Assembly: GCA_043721915.1 (NCBI GenBank)
Contig: JAYSPV010000051.1
Location: 1 to 64,000, forward strand
Length of the DNA: 64,000 nucleotides
Direction: 5' to 3'
Source of the DNA: UBA668 sp043721915
GTDB taxonomy: Bacteria; Actinomycetota; Acidimicrobiia; Acidimicrobiales; Ilumatobacteraceae
This document shows positions 27,075 through 34,880 of this stretch, one piece after another; within the stretch, counting starts at the first letter, position 1, and each line of letters begins with the position of its first letter. The position numbers and the translations under genes are program-made. The notes under the pieces were generated by a model, which worked only from the letters and a program-made list of their open reading frames with translations, searched no databases and was not told the DNA's origin.

Positions 27075-27986
27075 ATGGTTGCTGCACAACGCCCACTCGG
27101 CTCGTTCACCACCGTGTTGTTCGGGGCCGAGCAGGGCAAGTACCCCGACGGCAACAGCGTGCTGGTGCGCGGCGCACACACCTCGCTGCTCATCGATCCG
27201 TCGCTGTCGGTGCACTCGGCCTCGCCTGCGATCGAAGTCGATCTGGTGCTGCTCACCCACGCGCACGAGGATCACATGGCGGGGCTGTCCGCGGTCCGTG
27301 CGGGCGTCATCAGCGTGCACGACCGCGACCTGGCCGCGCTGCAGTCGGTGGATGGGTTGATGGCGCTGTACGGCATACCGCCGGATGGCGTTGCCGGCAT
27401 GACGGCGCTGGTGGTCGAGCGGTTCCACTACGCCGGCTGGCCATCGGCGGTCGGGTTCGGCGCAGATGCTCGCTGGGATCTCGGTGGCGTGTCAGTGCGT
27501 GCCGTGCACGCGTCCGGGCACACGGGCGGGCACTGTGTGTTCGTGATCGAACCGGACGATGGCTCGCATCGGGTCGTGGTCCTGGGCGACATCGATCTGT
27601 CGAGCTTCGGGCCGTACTACGGCGATGCACAGAGCAGCCTCGACGAGTTCGAGGCGACGCTGGCAATGCTGCCAACGCTCGAGGCCGACCACTACGTCAC
27701 GTTCCACCACAAGGGTGTGATCGACGGGCACGCTGCGTTCTCCGAGGCCGTCGCCGCGTTCGGGTCGATGATCGCACGGCGCGAGGCGGCGCTGCTGGGT
27801 TTGCTGTCGACGCCGAAAACGCTGGAGGAGCTGTGTGCCGTCGGCATCGTCTACCGGCCCGGCACCCGGCCGCCGCTGTTCGGGGACGGGGTCGAACTGC
27901 ACTCCGTCCGACGACACCTCGATCGTCTGATCGACGCGGGCCGTGTCGTGGCGGATGGCACGTACTACGAACTCGTCGCCACCTGA
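27075..27986 (+). CDS. metallo-beta-lactamase fold hydrolase
   Basis: A 303-residue MBL-fold protein: LTHAHEDHMAG (HxHxDH), SGHTGGHC (third metal His) and LGDIDLS (bridging Asp) mark a di-metal hydrolase. The last 90 residues resemble the winged-helix tail seen in LACTB2/glyoxalase II-like MBL proteins. The natural substrate cannot be told. No signal peptide. It is 14 bases before the thioesterase gene and probably forms an operon with it, which would fit thioester or acyl metabolism. Confidence 0.82.
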   Translation: MVAAQRPLGSFTTVLFGAEQGKYPDGNSVLVRGAHTSLLIDPSLSVHSASPAIEVDLVLLTHAHEDHMAGLSAVRAGVISVHDRDLAALQSVDGLMALYGIPPDGVAGMTALVVERFHYAGWPSAVGFGADARWDLGGVSVRAVHASGHTGGHCVFVIEPDDGSHRVVVLGDIDLSSFGPYYGDAQSSLDEFEATLAMLPTLEADHYVTFHHKGVIDGHAAFSEAVAAFGSMIARREAALLGLLSTPKTLEELCAVGIVYRPGTRPPLFGDGVELHSVRRHLDRLIDAGRVVADGTYYELVAT

Positions 27987-28000
27987 GCCGATCGCCCACA

Positions 28001-28798
28001 ATGGCCGACGTGAGTGAGTTCGATGACGCAACGCAGGTAGCGGCCGATGGCACCGGCGAGATCCACGACGGCTGGGACATCAACGGCAACGCCAACGGCG
28101 GCTATCTGATGGCGCTGGCTGCCAGGCACTTGCGCGCGGTGAGCGGCCGGCCCGACCCGGTCTCGATCACCGCGCACTACCTTGCGCCGGGCCGGCCGGG
28201 CCCGGTGCAGGTGGATGCTTCGGTGGTGAAGTCCGGCCGCCGCTTCGCAACGGTGGCGGGCCAGTTGCACGCCGGCGGGAAGCCAATCCTGCAGGTGGTG
28301 GGCACGTTCGGCGACCTGTCGGCCCCGGCGTCGGCGTACGAGCACGTCTCGATCGGCCCGCCCGATCTGCCGCCGATGGAGGAATGCCCGCCGCGCAGCA
28401 ACGTCAACGGTGCGGTACCGGTGGCGCTGATGAATCGGCTGGACGTCCGGCTGCGACCAGGGGATGGCAGCTATCTGGTCGGGGATCGAAAGGGCGTCGC
28501 CGAGATGGCTGGCTGGTTCGGCTTTCGCGACGGCAGACCGCTCGACACGTTGGCGTTGCTGCTGGTGTGCGACGCGCTGCCGCCGGCAGTGTTCCACCTC
28601 GACATGCCACCGGGCTGGGTGCCGACCGTGGAGTACACGGTGCACGTGCGGGGCGTGCCGGCTCCGGGCCCGGTGCGTGCGGTGTTCCGCAGCCAGGTGG
28701 TGCAGTGTGGCTTCCTCAACGAGGACGGTGAGGTGTGGGACAGCGCCGGCCGCCTCGTCGCCCAATCCCGCCAACTCGGACTCACCCCGCTCGGCTGA
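28001..28798 (+). CDS. acyl-CoA thioesterase-like protein (double hotdog)
   Basis: A 265-residue protein of the TesB-like thioesterase family. The N-terminal hotdog shows GNANGGYLMALAARHL and the substrate-entry strand SITAHYLAPG; a second hotdog starts near residue 130 and ends in VWDSAGRLVAQSRQL, the usual closing motif. It should hydrolyse acyl-CoA esters in the cytosol, chain length unknown. ATG 28001 is used; it sits 14 bases after the MBL gene. Confidence 0.82.
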   Translation: MADVSEFDDATQVAADGTGEIHDGWDINGNANGGYLMALAARHLRAVSGRPDPVSITAHYLAPGRPGPVQVDASVVKSGRRFATVAGQLHAGGKPILQVVGTFGDLSAPASAYEHVSIGPPDLPPMEECPPRSNVNGAVPVALMNRLDVRLRPGDGSYLVGDRKGVAEMAGWFGFRDGRPLDTLALLLVCDALPPAVFHLDMPPGWVPTVEYTVHVRGVPAPGPVRAVFRSQVVQCGFLNEDGEVWDSAGRLVAQSRQLGLTPLG

Positions 28799-28842
28799 CG
28801 CGCTTCCTTCGAGGCCTCCGGCGGCGAACTCTTTGTGCGCGC

Positions 28843-28893
28843 AACTGGGGCGCCCCAGAAGCGTACGTACCCAACTGGGGCGCCCCAGTTGCG
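28843..28893. repeat. triple-palindrome element, copy B
   Basis: Same architecture as 14813-14863: CTGGGGCGCCCCAG at 28845-28858 and 28875-28888 around a spacer containing the palindrome GTACGTAC. Both flanks end AGTTGCG. Here it lies between convergent genes (thioesterase and the HAD hydrolase), where it could also act as a two-way terminator. Confidence 0.85.
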
Positions 28894-28933
28894 ACCGCAA
28901 GGATCCTTTGGGGACTCGCCGGCTCGACCTGGG

Positions 28934-29722
28934 TCAGCGGTGGCGGGCCCAGCGGATGCCGCCAGCGAAGCCGCCCGCAGCGAGCCCTACTGCGCCGATC
29001 CCCTGCGTCGTGCGTCGGATGACGGCCTTGGTGCGCTTGCTGAACACGACCACCGGCCATCCGCGCTGACCCGCAACCCGCTCCAGTTTGGCATCCGGGT
29101 TCACCGCTACCGGATGGCCGACCGCCTCCATCATCGGCAGGTCACTTGCGCTGTCGCTGTATGCCCAGCACTGAGCGAGATCGAGGCCCTCCCAGCGGGC
29201 GATCTCCTCGATCGCCTCGACTTTGCCGGGGCCGTAGCAGAACGGGCCGGCGAGATCGCCGGTGTACGCGCCGTCGACGATCGCGCTGCGAGTGCCGATG
29301 CCGGCGGTCATGCCCAACGCCTTGGCGAACGGCTCGACCACCTCGATCGGCGATGCCGACACGATGTAGGTTGCCCGGCCGGCGGCGCGATGCTGCTCGA
29401 GCAGGCGTTGCGCTTCGGGGCGCACTCGCGCCATCAACTTGGGGACGATGTCGGCGTTGAGCGCGATGAGGTCGTCGAGTCGCACACCCTTGACCGCGCC
29501 GAGGATGCGATCGCGCACGCCCTCCGATGTCTCGTCGCTGGCCCCGGCGAACTTGAATGCCAAGGCGCTGGCCGCATCGCGCACGAGTTGATGGGTGGGC
29601 ACCAACTTGCCGCGCCAGGCAGCGACACCGAGCACGAACGCGCTGGAGCCACTGATCAGCGTGCGGTCGAGGTCGAAGAACGCGGCGCTCGGCCCGGTGG
29701 AGTAGATCGGCAGGTCGGTCAT
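28934..29722 (-). CDS. HAD-IB family phosphatase (SerB-like)
   Basis: A 262-residue phosphohydrolase: FFDLDRTLISGSSAF (HAD motif I with the nucleophilic Asp), IVSASPIEVVEPFAK (motif II) and YSDSASDLPMMEAVG (motif IV), with a helical cap between motifs I and II as in subfamily IB. A hydrophobic, Gly-rich C-terminus (about 235-255) could touch the membrane. The substrate is unknown; phosphoserine or lysophospholipids are family possibilities. ATG 29722 lies 16 bases after rsmI, so it is co-transcribed with it. Confidence 0.85.
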   Translation of the reverse strand: MTDLPIYSTGPSAAFFDLDRTLISGSSAFVLGVAAWRGKLVPTHQLVRDAASALAFKFAGASDETSEGVRDRILGAVKGVRLDDLIALNADIVPKLMARVRPEAQRLLEQHRAAGRATYIVSASPIEVVEPFAKALGMTAGIGTRSAIVDGAYTGDLAGPFCYGPGKVEAIEEIARWEGLDLAQCWAYSDSASDLPMMEAVGHPVAVNPDAKLERVAGQRGWPVVVFSKRTKAVIRRTTQGIGAVGLAAGGFAGGIRWARHR

Positions 29723-29738
29723 CAGAACATGCACCGGC

Positions 29739-30572
29739 TCAGCGGGGAATGGTGAGTGCAAGGTCGTAGACCCTGCGCTTGGCCGCGCCGGTGCTGCTCA
29801 TCACCGTAGCGATTGCTGCCCGACGATCGGCGCCGCCGGCAAGTGCCATGCGTAACGCCGCCAGGATTGCGTCGTCGTCGGCGTCGGCCGGCAACGGCGC
29901 GCCTTCCAGGACCAGCACGTACTCGCCCCGGGGGGCACGTTCGGTGAGGTGGACGGCGGCATCGGCGAGCGTCCCGCGCCACACCTCCTCGTGCAGCTTG
30001 GTGAGCTCGCGAGTGAGGGCGACCCGTCGCCCTGCGCCACACGCGCCGGCGAGATCGGTGATCGTGCGCTGCACTCGGTGCGGCGCCTCGTAGAGCACGC
30101 TGGTGCGCCGTTCTACGGCGACCTCGGCGATCCGATCCGTACGCTCGCGGCCACTACGCGGCAGGAACCCCTCGAACACGAATCGGGCGGTGTCGAATCC
30201 GCTGATCACGAGGGCCATCACCAAGGCCGCCGGACCGGGGACGGCCGACACGACGAAGCCGGCGTCGACCGCGGCGCGCACCAGTCGTGCGCCCGGGTCG
30301 CTGATGCCGGGCGTGCCCGCGTCGGTGACGACAGCCACGTCGCTGCCGGCCGCGAGCAGCGCGAGCACCTCGTGTGCGCGGGCGTCCTCGGTGTGCTCGT
30401 TCGCCACCGCCAACCGCACGCCGCCGATCCCTGCGTGCGAGAACAACTTCCCACTGTGGCGGGTGTCCTCGCAGCAGATGAGCGCGCACGCGCGCAACGT
30501 TTCGACGGCACGCGGCGCCAGGTCGCCGAGGTTCCCGATGGGGGTGCTGATCAGCACCAACCGACCCGTCAT
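29739..30572 (-). CDS. rsmI: 16S rRNA (cytidine1402-2'-O)-methyltransferase
   Basis: SAM-dependent ribose methylation of C1402 in the decoding centre. The 277 residues have the tetrapyrrole-methylase fold motifs LVLISTPIGNLGD, CCEDTRHSGKL, VVTDAGTPGISDPG, AVPGPAA and LYEAPHRV. ATG 30572 overlaps the DUF192 stop (ATGA), so the start is well set and the two genes are coupled. Confidence 0.95.
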   Translation of the reverse strand: MTGRLVLISTPIGNLGDLAPRAVETLRACALICCEDTRHSGKLFSHAGIGGVRLAVANEHTEDARAHEVLALLAAGSDVAVVTDAGTPGISDPGARLVRAAVDAGFVVSAVPGPAALVMALVISGFDTARFVFEGFLPRSGRERTDRIAEVAVERRTSVLYEAPHRVQRTITDLAGACGAGRRVALTRELTKLHEEVWRGTLADAAVHLTERAPRGEYVLVLEGAPLPADADDDAILAALRMALAGGADRRAAIATVMSSTGAAKRRVYDLALTIPR

Positions 30573-30907
30573 CCGCGGAGCTCCACGCAATCACCGACGT
30601 GGAGACCCCACCGCTCGAATGCGCCTGCCTCGGCTTCGACGACGGTGCGAGCCTTCCGGACCGGAAGACCGATTCGGTTCCGCGGCATTCGCACGATCTT
30701 GAGCACGACGCCGGAGCCGTCGAGGAACGCGGCGTCGATCGCGAACTTCATCCCGAGCGTGTGGATCGCGCGGCACGGGGAGAGCACGAGTGCGCCCTGC
30801 GTGCCCGTGCGGCCGAGTAGGCCGCGTGCTCGGCTGCGGCGATCAGTGGCACGCTCAGCGCTCGCCAGCACATGGCCGTCGCTGACCAGCCAGCACTCAC
30901 CGCTCAT
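30569..30907 (-). CDS. DUF192 family protein
   Basis: A 112-residue protein with the DUF192 signature: RARGLLGRTG, then RAIHTLGMKFAIDAAFLD and the C-terminal VVEAEAGAFERWGL. Homologues often carry a signal peptide; none is visible here, so it is probably cytosolic. Function is unknown. It overlaps rsmI by four bases, tying it to rRNA modification only by position. Confidence 0.85.
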   Translation of the reverse strand: MSGECWLVSDGHVLASAERATDRRSRARGLLGRTGTQGALVLSPCRAIHTLGMKFAIDAAFLDGSGVVLKIVRMPRNRIGLPVRKARTVVEAEAGAFERWGLHVGDCVELRG

Positions 30908-30976
30908 CGTGCGACTCCCTGGGCATGGCAACAGATTGGCACGCGGCGAGGGCCACGGTGGCCTCACCCGCCGAGA

Positions 30977-31891
30977 TCAGAGCAGCGGCATGTCCGGCGT
31001 CGGCGGGTACTCGTTCTGGCGACCGTGCATGGTGTCGAAGATCGCCTTGCCGACTACTGCGGAGAAGATGACCGCGCCACCGGCGAGCGTCAGTGCGGTC
31101 GGATGGATTCCGAGCAGGATGATGCCCCACAGCGGCGTGAAGGCCATCTCGGTCTGGGCGAACACCGTCATCGGCACAGCCGGCACGTGCTTGCTGGCTG
31201 CGTTGAACATGAGGGTGCCGGCGACGATGATCACGGCTCCGTGGAGCAACGCGTAGGCCATGTCGGTGGCCGGAGGAAGCAACGTCTTGCCGTTGACGAC
31301 GGTGACCAGCGAGCAGATCACGATCATCATCAAGCCGTACCCGGGTAACACGAGTGACCAGTCGCGATGCGGGTCGGTGCGTACACACGTCGTGTAGAGG
31401 GCAAAGCCGACCGACGACGCGAGGGCCGAGACGTTCCCGACCATGCTGCCGGCGGCAAGATCGCCGTAGACGGTGATGATCAGTCCGGCGACGCCCACGG
31501 CCAACGCGACGATCGTCGAACGGGCCAAGCGTTCACCGAGGAAGCGGGCGAAGACCACGGCCACCAACGGGGTGAGCGAGCTGAGGAACGCGGCGTTGGC
31601 GGGTGTCGTGGTCTTCACCGCGAACACGAAGCAGATCGATGCGAGGAACAGCCCGATGTTGGCGTAGATCATCGTGCGGCCGCTGCGCCACGCCCGCAGC
31701 GTCTTGCCGAAGGTGCCGTGAAACGCCGCCAGCATCTCGATGACGACGATGATCCCGATCGATCGCCAGATCAGGTACTGGAACGTGTCGATGTGCTTGG
31801 CCTTGCGGGCGGTGACGGTGCCCAGGCTCCAGATCAGGCCGGAGCCGAGCGCGAGCAGCGACGCCACGACGGGAAGGCGTTGCTGCTCCAT
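30977..31891 (-). CDS. EamA/DMT-family transporter
   Basis: A 304-residue polytopic membrane protein, about ten transmembrane helices arranged as two EamA repeats (for example SLLALGSGLIWSLGTVTARK at the start and LTLAGGAVIFSAVVGKAI near the end). The middle motif AAFLSSLTPLVAVVFARFLGE is typical of drug/metabolite exporters. The substrate cannot be inferred. It starts at ATG 31891, divergent from trmB. Confidence 0.88.
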   Translation of the reverse strand: MEQQRLPVVASLLALGSGLIWSLGTVTARKAKHIDTFQYLIWRSIGIIVVIEMLAAFHGTFGKTLRAWRSGRTMIYANIGLFLASICFVFAVKTTTPANAAFLSSLTPLVAVVFARFLGERLARSTIVALAVGVAGLIITVYGDLAAGSMVGNVSALASSVGFALYTTCVRTDPHRDWSLVLPGYGLMMIVICSLVTVVNGKTLLPPATDMAYALLHGAVIIVAGTLMFNAASKHVPAVPMTVFAQTEMAFTPLWGIILLGIHPTALTLAGGAVIFSAVVGKAIFDTMHGRQNEYPPTPDMPLL

Positions 31892-32009
31892 GCGTCGCCG
31901 ACGTTAGCGGTACGGCCGTACCGGAATCGGGTTGGTTGCCGGCATCAGGGATCGGTGGTGTCGCCCGCTGGTGCCCTCCGCGGTGGTAGCTATGTGTGTC
32001 GTGACGACG

Positions 32010-32666
32010 ATGCATCCGCCCGTGCGCAGCTTCCAGCCGCGCCGTCGTTCGTTGTCGCCGGCCAGGGCGCAGCGATATCAACGGTTGGTCGAGCAGTGGG
32101 CGCTGTCCACCGATGGCGGGCTGTTGGACTTCTCCGACGTCTTCGGGCTGCTCGCGGACGTCGTGCTCGACATTGGGTTCGGCGGCGGGGAAGGCTTGAC
32201 CGGTATGGCCGCAGCCCGTCCTGACGAAGCCGTGATCGGCATCGACATCTACACGCCGGGTGTGGCCAACGTCCTGGAAGCCATCGACGACCACGGCTGG
32301 CAGAATGTGCGAGTGGTCGAGGGCGATGTGCTGGAGCTGCTGCCGCGCATCCCACTCGCCTCGCTCGCCGGCGTGCGGATGTACTTCCCCGACCCGTGGC
32401 CGAAGCAGAAGCAACGCCACCGGCGCCTCGCCCGCCACGACGTCGTGAGCCAACTGGTCGATCGCCTGCGCCTCGGCGGCACGTTCCACTTCGCCACCGA
32501 CATCGCCGACTACGCGGCCCATGCGACGACGGTGTGCGCCGCCGAGCAGCGACTTCGTGGCGGTGTGATCCCGAGGCCCGGGTGGCGGCCGCTCACCCGC
32601 TTCGAGCAGCGCGGTCTCGACGCCGGCCGGCAGCCCACTGACATGTTCTACGAGCGGGTCTGTTGA
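32010..32666 (+). CDS. trmB: tRNA (guanine-N7)-methyltransferase
   Basis: Forms m7G46 in tRNA using SAM. The 218 residues contain VLDIGFGGGEGL (SAM loop), the acidic IGIDIYTPG, the signature YFPDPWPKQKQRHRR and the C-terminal DMFYERV. ATG 32010 is preferred because the conserved VRSFQPRR follows directly; an in-frame ATG lies at 31992. It overlaps the DUF1345 gene by four bases. Confidence 0.94.
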   Translation: MHPPVRSFQPRRRSLSPARAQRYQRLVEQWALSTDGGLLDFSDVFGLLADVVLDIGFGGGEGLTGMAAARPDEAVIGIDIYTPGVANVLEAIDDHGWQNVRVVEGDVLELLPRIPLASLAGVRMYFPDPWPKQKQRHRRLARHDVVSQLVDRLRLGGTFHFATDIADYAAHATTVCAAEQRLRGGVIPRPGWRPLTRFEQRGLDAGRQPTDMFYERVC

Positions 32667-33319
32667 CCGACGTGGAACCTTCGCCACCCCGCCATGTGTC
32701 CGCCCGGTTGCGGGTGAATCTGTGCGCCGGTGCGGGCCTCGTGGCCGCGCTCGGCTCGGCGCGGTTCGTGCCGTGGCAGCTGTCCACACTGCTCGGCTGG
32801 GTCACACTCGCCGGCACCCTGCTGGCATGGACGTGGTCAGAGATCTCGCCGTGCGATGCTCAACAAACCGAACGGTTGTCGACGATCGAGGACAGCGGCC
32901 GAGTCACTGCTGCGCTGGTGATGGTGACGGCGAGCGTGATGAGCCTCGGCAGCGTTGCGGTCGGCCTCGAGAAGTCGCGGCACGTCGCCGTTGGGATGGA
33001 AATCGCCCTCACCATCGCGTCCGTCCTGGTGGTGCTGCTGTCGTGGATCGTGGTGCACACGATGTTCACGCTGCACTACGCCCATCAGTACTACATCGCG
33101 CCGGTCGGTGGCGTCAGCTTCCCCGGTGGCGCCGCGCCGGACTACCGCGACTTTGCGTACTTCGCGTTCGCGATCGGGATGTCGTTCGCAACCAGCGATT
33201 GTGACATCACGAGCCGGGCGATCCGTCGCATTGCGTTGCGGCATGCGCTGGTCAGCCACCTGTTCGGCGTGGTGATCATCGGTGCCACGATCAACGTGAT
33301 GGCGAGCTTCATCGGCTGA
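32663..33319 (+). CDS. DUF1345 family membrane protein
   Basis: A 218-residue integral membrane protein with about six hydrophobic segments and the family signature YFAFAIGMSFATSDCDITS near residue 170. Function unknown. Translation probably begins at TTG 32663, inside the trmB stop (TTGA); a GTG at 32672 is an alternative. Coupling to trmB is positional only. Confidence 0.82.
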   Translation: MTDVEPSPPRHVSARLRVNLCAGAGLVAALGSARFVPWQLSTLLGWVTLAGTLLAWTWSEISPCDAQQTERLSTIEDSGRVTAALVMVTASVMSLGSVAVGLEKSRHVAVGMEIALTIASVLVVLLSWIVVHTMFTLHYAHQYYIAPVGGVSFPGGAAPDYRDFAYFAFAIGMSFATSDCDITSRAIRRIALRHALVSHLFGVVIIGATINVMASFIG

Positions 33320-33344
33320 TCGGCAGTGCGGCGGCGGCCGCCGT

Positions 33345-34880
33345 TCAGCCGACGGCTGACCGTGGCACGCGGCCGATGCCGCCGTTGCGCAACAGCATGC
33401 CGGTGAGCTCGCGGTCGAGGTTGTTCTGACGCCACGCGAGCATCGCCTGCGCAAGCGGCAGCACGATGGTGGCGTCGGTGACCAACGTCTGCCAGGTCGG
33501 ATCCGTGGCGAGGTCGTAGCACAGCCAATCACCGTCGCCGAACTGGACGTATGCGTGGCTGTCACTGCGCAGCACTGCGAGGTTCATCCGCTCCAGGCGG
33601 CGATCCCACGGGCCGTCGTTGCCGCCGAGAGGGATGAACACGTCGCGCCAATCCCATTCGTAGTGCGCAGCATCGCGCCAGTGCGGCGGCTGCTCGCCCA
33701 GCAGGAACGGGGTGAGTGGGAACCCGTCGCATTGGGCAGGCACGGGTTGGTCGATCGCCTCGCACAGCGTCGGCATGATGTCGACGTTCTCGGTGAACTC
33801 CGAGACGACGGTGCCGTGTGCCTGTGGGTGTCGGGGGTCGCGGATCGTCGTCTGGATGTGGTAGCTGCTCTCGAACCAGCCGCACTTCTGCTGCAGGCCT
33901 TGATCGCCCAGTTGCTCGCCGTGATCGGACGTGATGATGATCACGGTGTTGTCCCACTGGCCGTTCACCTTCAGCGCGTCGATCAGGCGGCCGATGTGGA
34001 AGTCGACCTCGCTGATCATCCCGTAGTACTGCGCCCGCATGTGAGCGACGTCGTCCGGCGCCGCAGCAGCCATCGGGCTGAGCAGCAGCTTGTGCATGGG
34101 GTGTACCGGATGCGGGATCGGTAGCGGTGGCGGGCAGTCCTGCGGGGCGTACATGGTCGCGTACTCGCCGGCTGCGTCGTACGGAGGGTGCGGGCGGATG
34201 TACGAGCAGTGTGCGAAGAACGGCGCGGTCTGCTCGCCCATCCAGTCGATGATGTGGTCAGTGAGGAACGTGGTGACCGAGTGCGCGACCGGCCGCTCGT
34301 GCTCGGTGGCCAGGGCAAGGTCCGGGTCGTCGATCTGCGGCCCGCTGTAGCCGAGCTCACGGAGCCATGCCAGCCAGGGCGTGTGGTGCTCGTCGAGGCA
34401 GAGCAGTTCTTCGAAGCCGGGCAGCACGCTTTCATAGGTGGACAGCCGAGGATCGTTCGGGTCGGTGATCTGGCGCGGGTCCGCGCCGGTGTCGGTGTAG
34501 CCGAAGGTGACGGGGTGGTAGCCGGCACGGATGCCCACGCGGGCGACGTTGTCGAAGCGATGATCGAGGGGCGTGCCGTTGGCGACGACCCGGTTGTTCA
34601 TCTGGTAGGTGCCCGTGTACAGCGCCGCCCGGCCCGGCGCACATGGAGCGGCCTGCGAGTAGTGGCGCGCGAATCTCACGCCGTGGGCCGCGAGCGCGTC
34701 GAGGTTCGGGGTGCGTACCAGCGGGTGGCCGGCGCACGACAGCGAGTCGCCCCGGAACTGGTCGAGAGTGACGAAGAGTACGTTCGGCTGCACGGCGTTG
34801 GGCTGCACGGCGTTGGGCTGCACGGCGTTGGGTCGCACGGCGTTGGGTCGCACGGCGTTGGGTTGCACGGTGCTGCTCAT
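33345..34880 (-). CDS. sulfatase with an N-terminal pentapeptide-repeat leader
   Basis: Hydrolyses sulfate (or possibly phosphonate) esters. The 511 residues have the formylglycine site CAPGRAALYTG (Cys80, CxPxR, which needs the formylglycine-generating enzyme), VLFVTLDQFRGD metal ligands, IIITSDHGEQLGDQG and a C-terminal metal Lys/His region. No signal peptide is seen, so it is likely cytosolic. Residues 6-32 are five to six copies of a QPNAV/RPNAV unit from a 15-bp tandem repeat. Its ATG overlaps the DUF885 stop (ATGA), so the two are co-translated. A TCAGCCGACGGCTGA inverted repeat lies across its stop codon. Confidence 0.88.
   Translation of the reverse strand: MSSTVQPNAVRPNAVRPNAVQPNAVQPNAVQPNVLFVTLDQFRGDSLSCAGHPLVRTPNLDALAAHGVRFARHYSQAAPCAPGRAALYTGTYQMNNRVVANGTPLDHRFDNVARVGIRAGYHPVTFGYTDTGADPRQITDPNDPRLSTYESVLPGFEELLCLDEHHTPWLAWLRELGYSGPQIDDPDLALATEHERPVAHSVTTFLTDHIIDWMGEQTAPFFAHCSYIRPHPPYDAAGEYATMYAPQDCPPPLPIPHPVHPMHKLLLSPMAAAAPDDVAHMRAQYYGMISEVDFHIGRLIDALKVNGQWDNTVIIITSDHGEQLGDQGLQQKCGWFESSYHIQTTIRDPRHPQAHGTVVSEFTENVDIMPTLCEAIDQPVPAQCDGFPLTPFLLGEQPPHWRDAAHYEWDWRDVFIPLGGNDGPWDRRLERMNLAVLRSDSHAYVQFGDGDWLCYDLATDPTWQTLVTDATIVLPLAQAMLAWRQNNLDRELTGMLLRNGGIGRVPRSAVG
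34786..34875. repeat. 15-bp in-frame tandem repeat (six units)
   Basis: Three identical units GGCTGCACGGCGTTG, two GGTCGCACGGCGTTG and one degenerate unit, all within the start of the sulfatase gene on the opposite strand. Because the unit is 15 bases, changes in copy number keep the reading frame. Confidence 0.95.

Noticed and set aside
33345..33359. Intrinsic terminator TCAGCCGACGGCTGA between DUF1345 and the sulfatase
   Set aside because: A short inverted repeat lying mostly within the sulfatase stop region, with no T-run; mentioned under the sulfatase but not called.
34786..34875. CRISPR-like array
   Set aside because: The units are 15 bp, contiguous and in coding frame, with no spacers; it is a coding tandem repeat.
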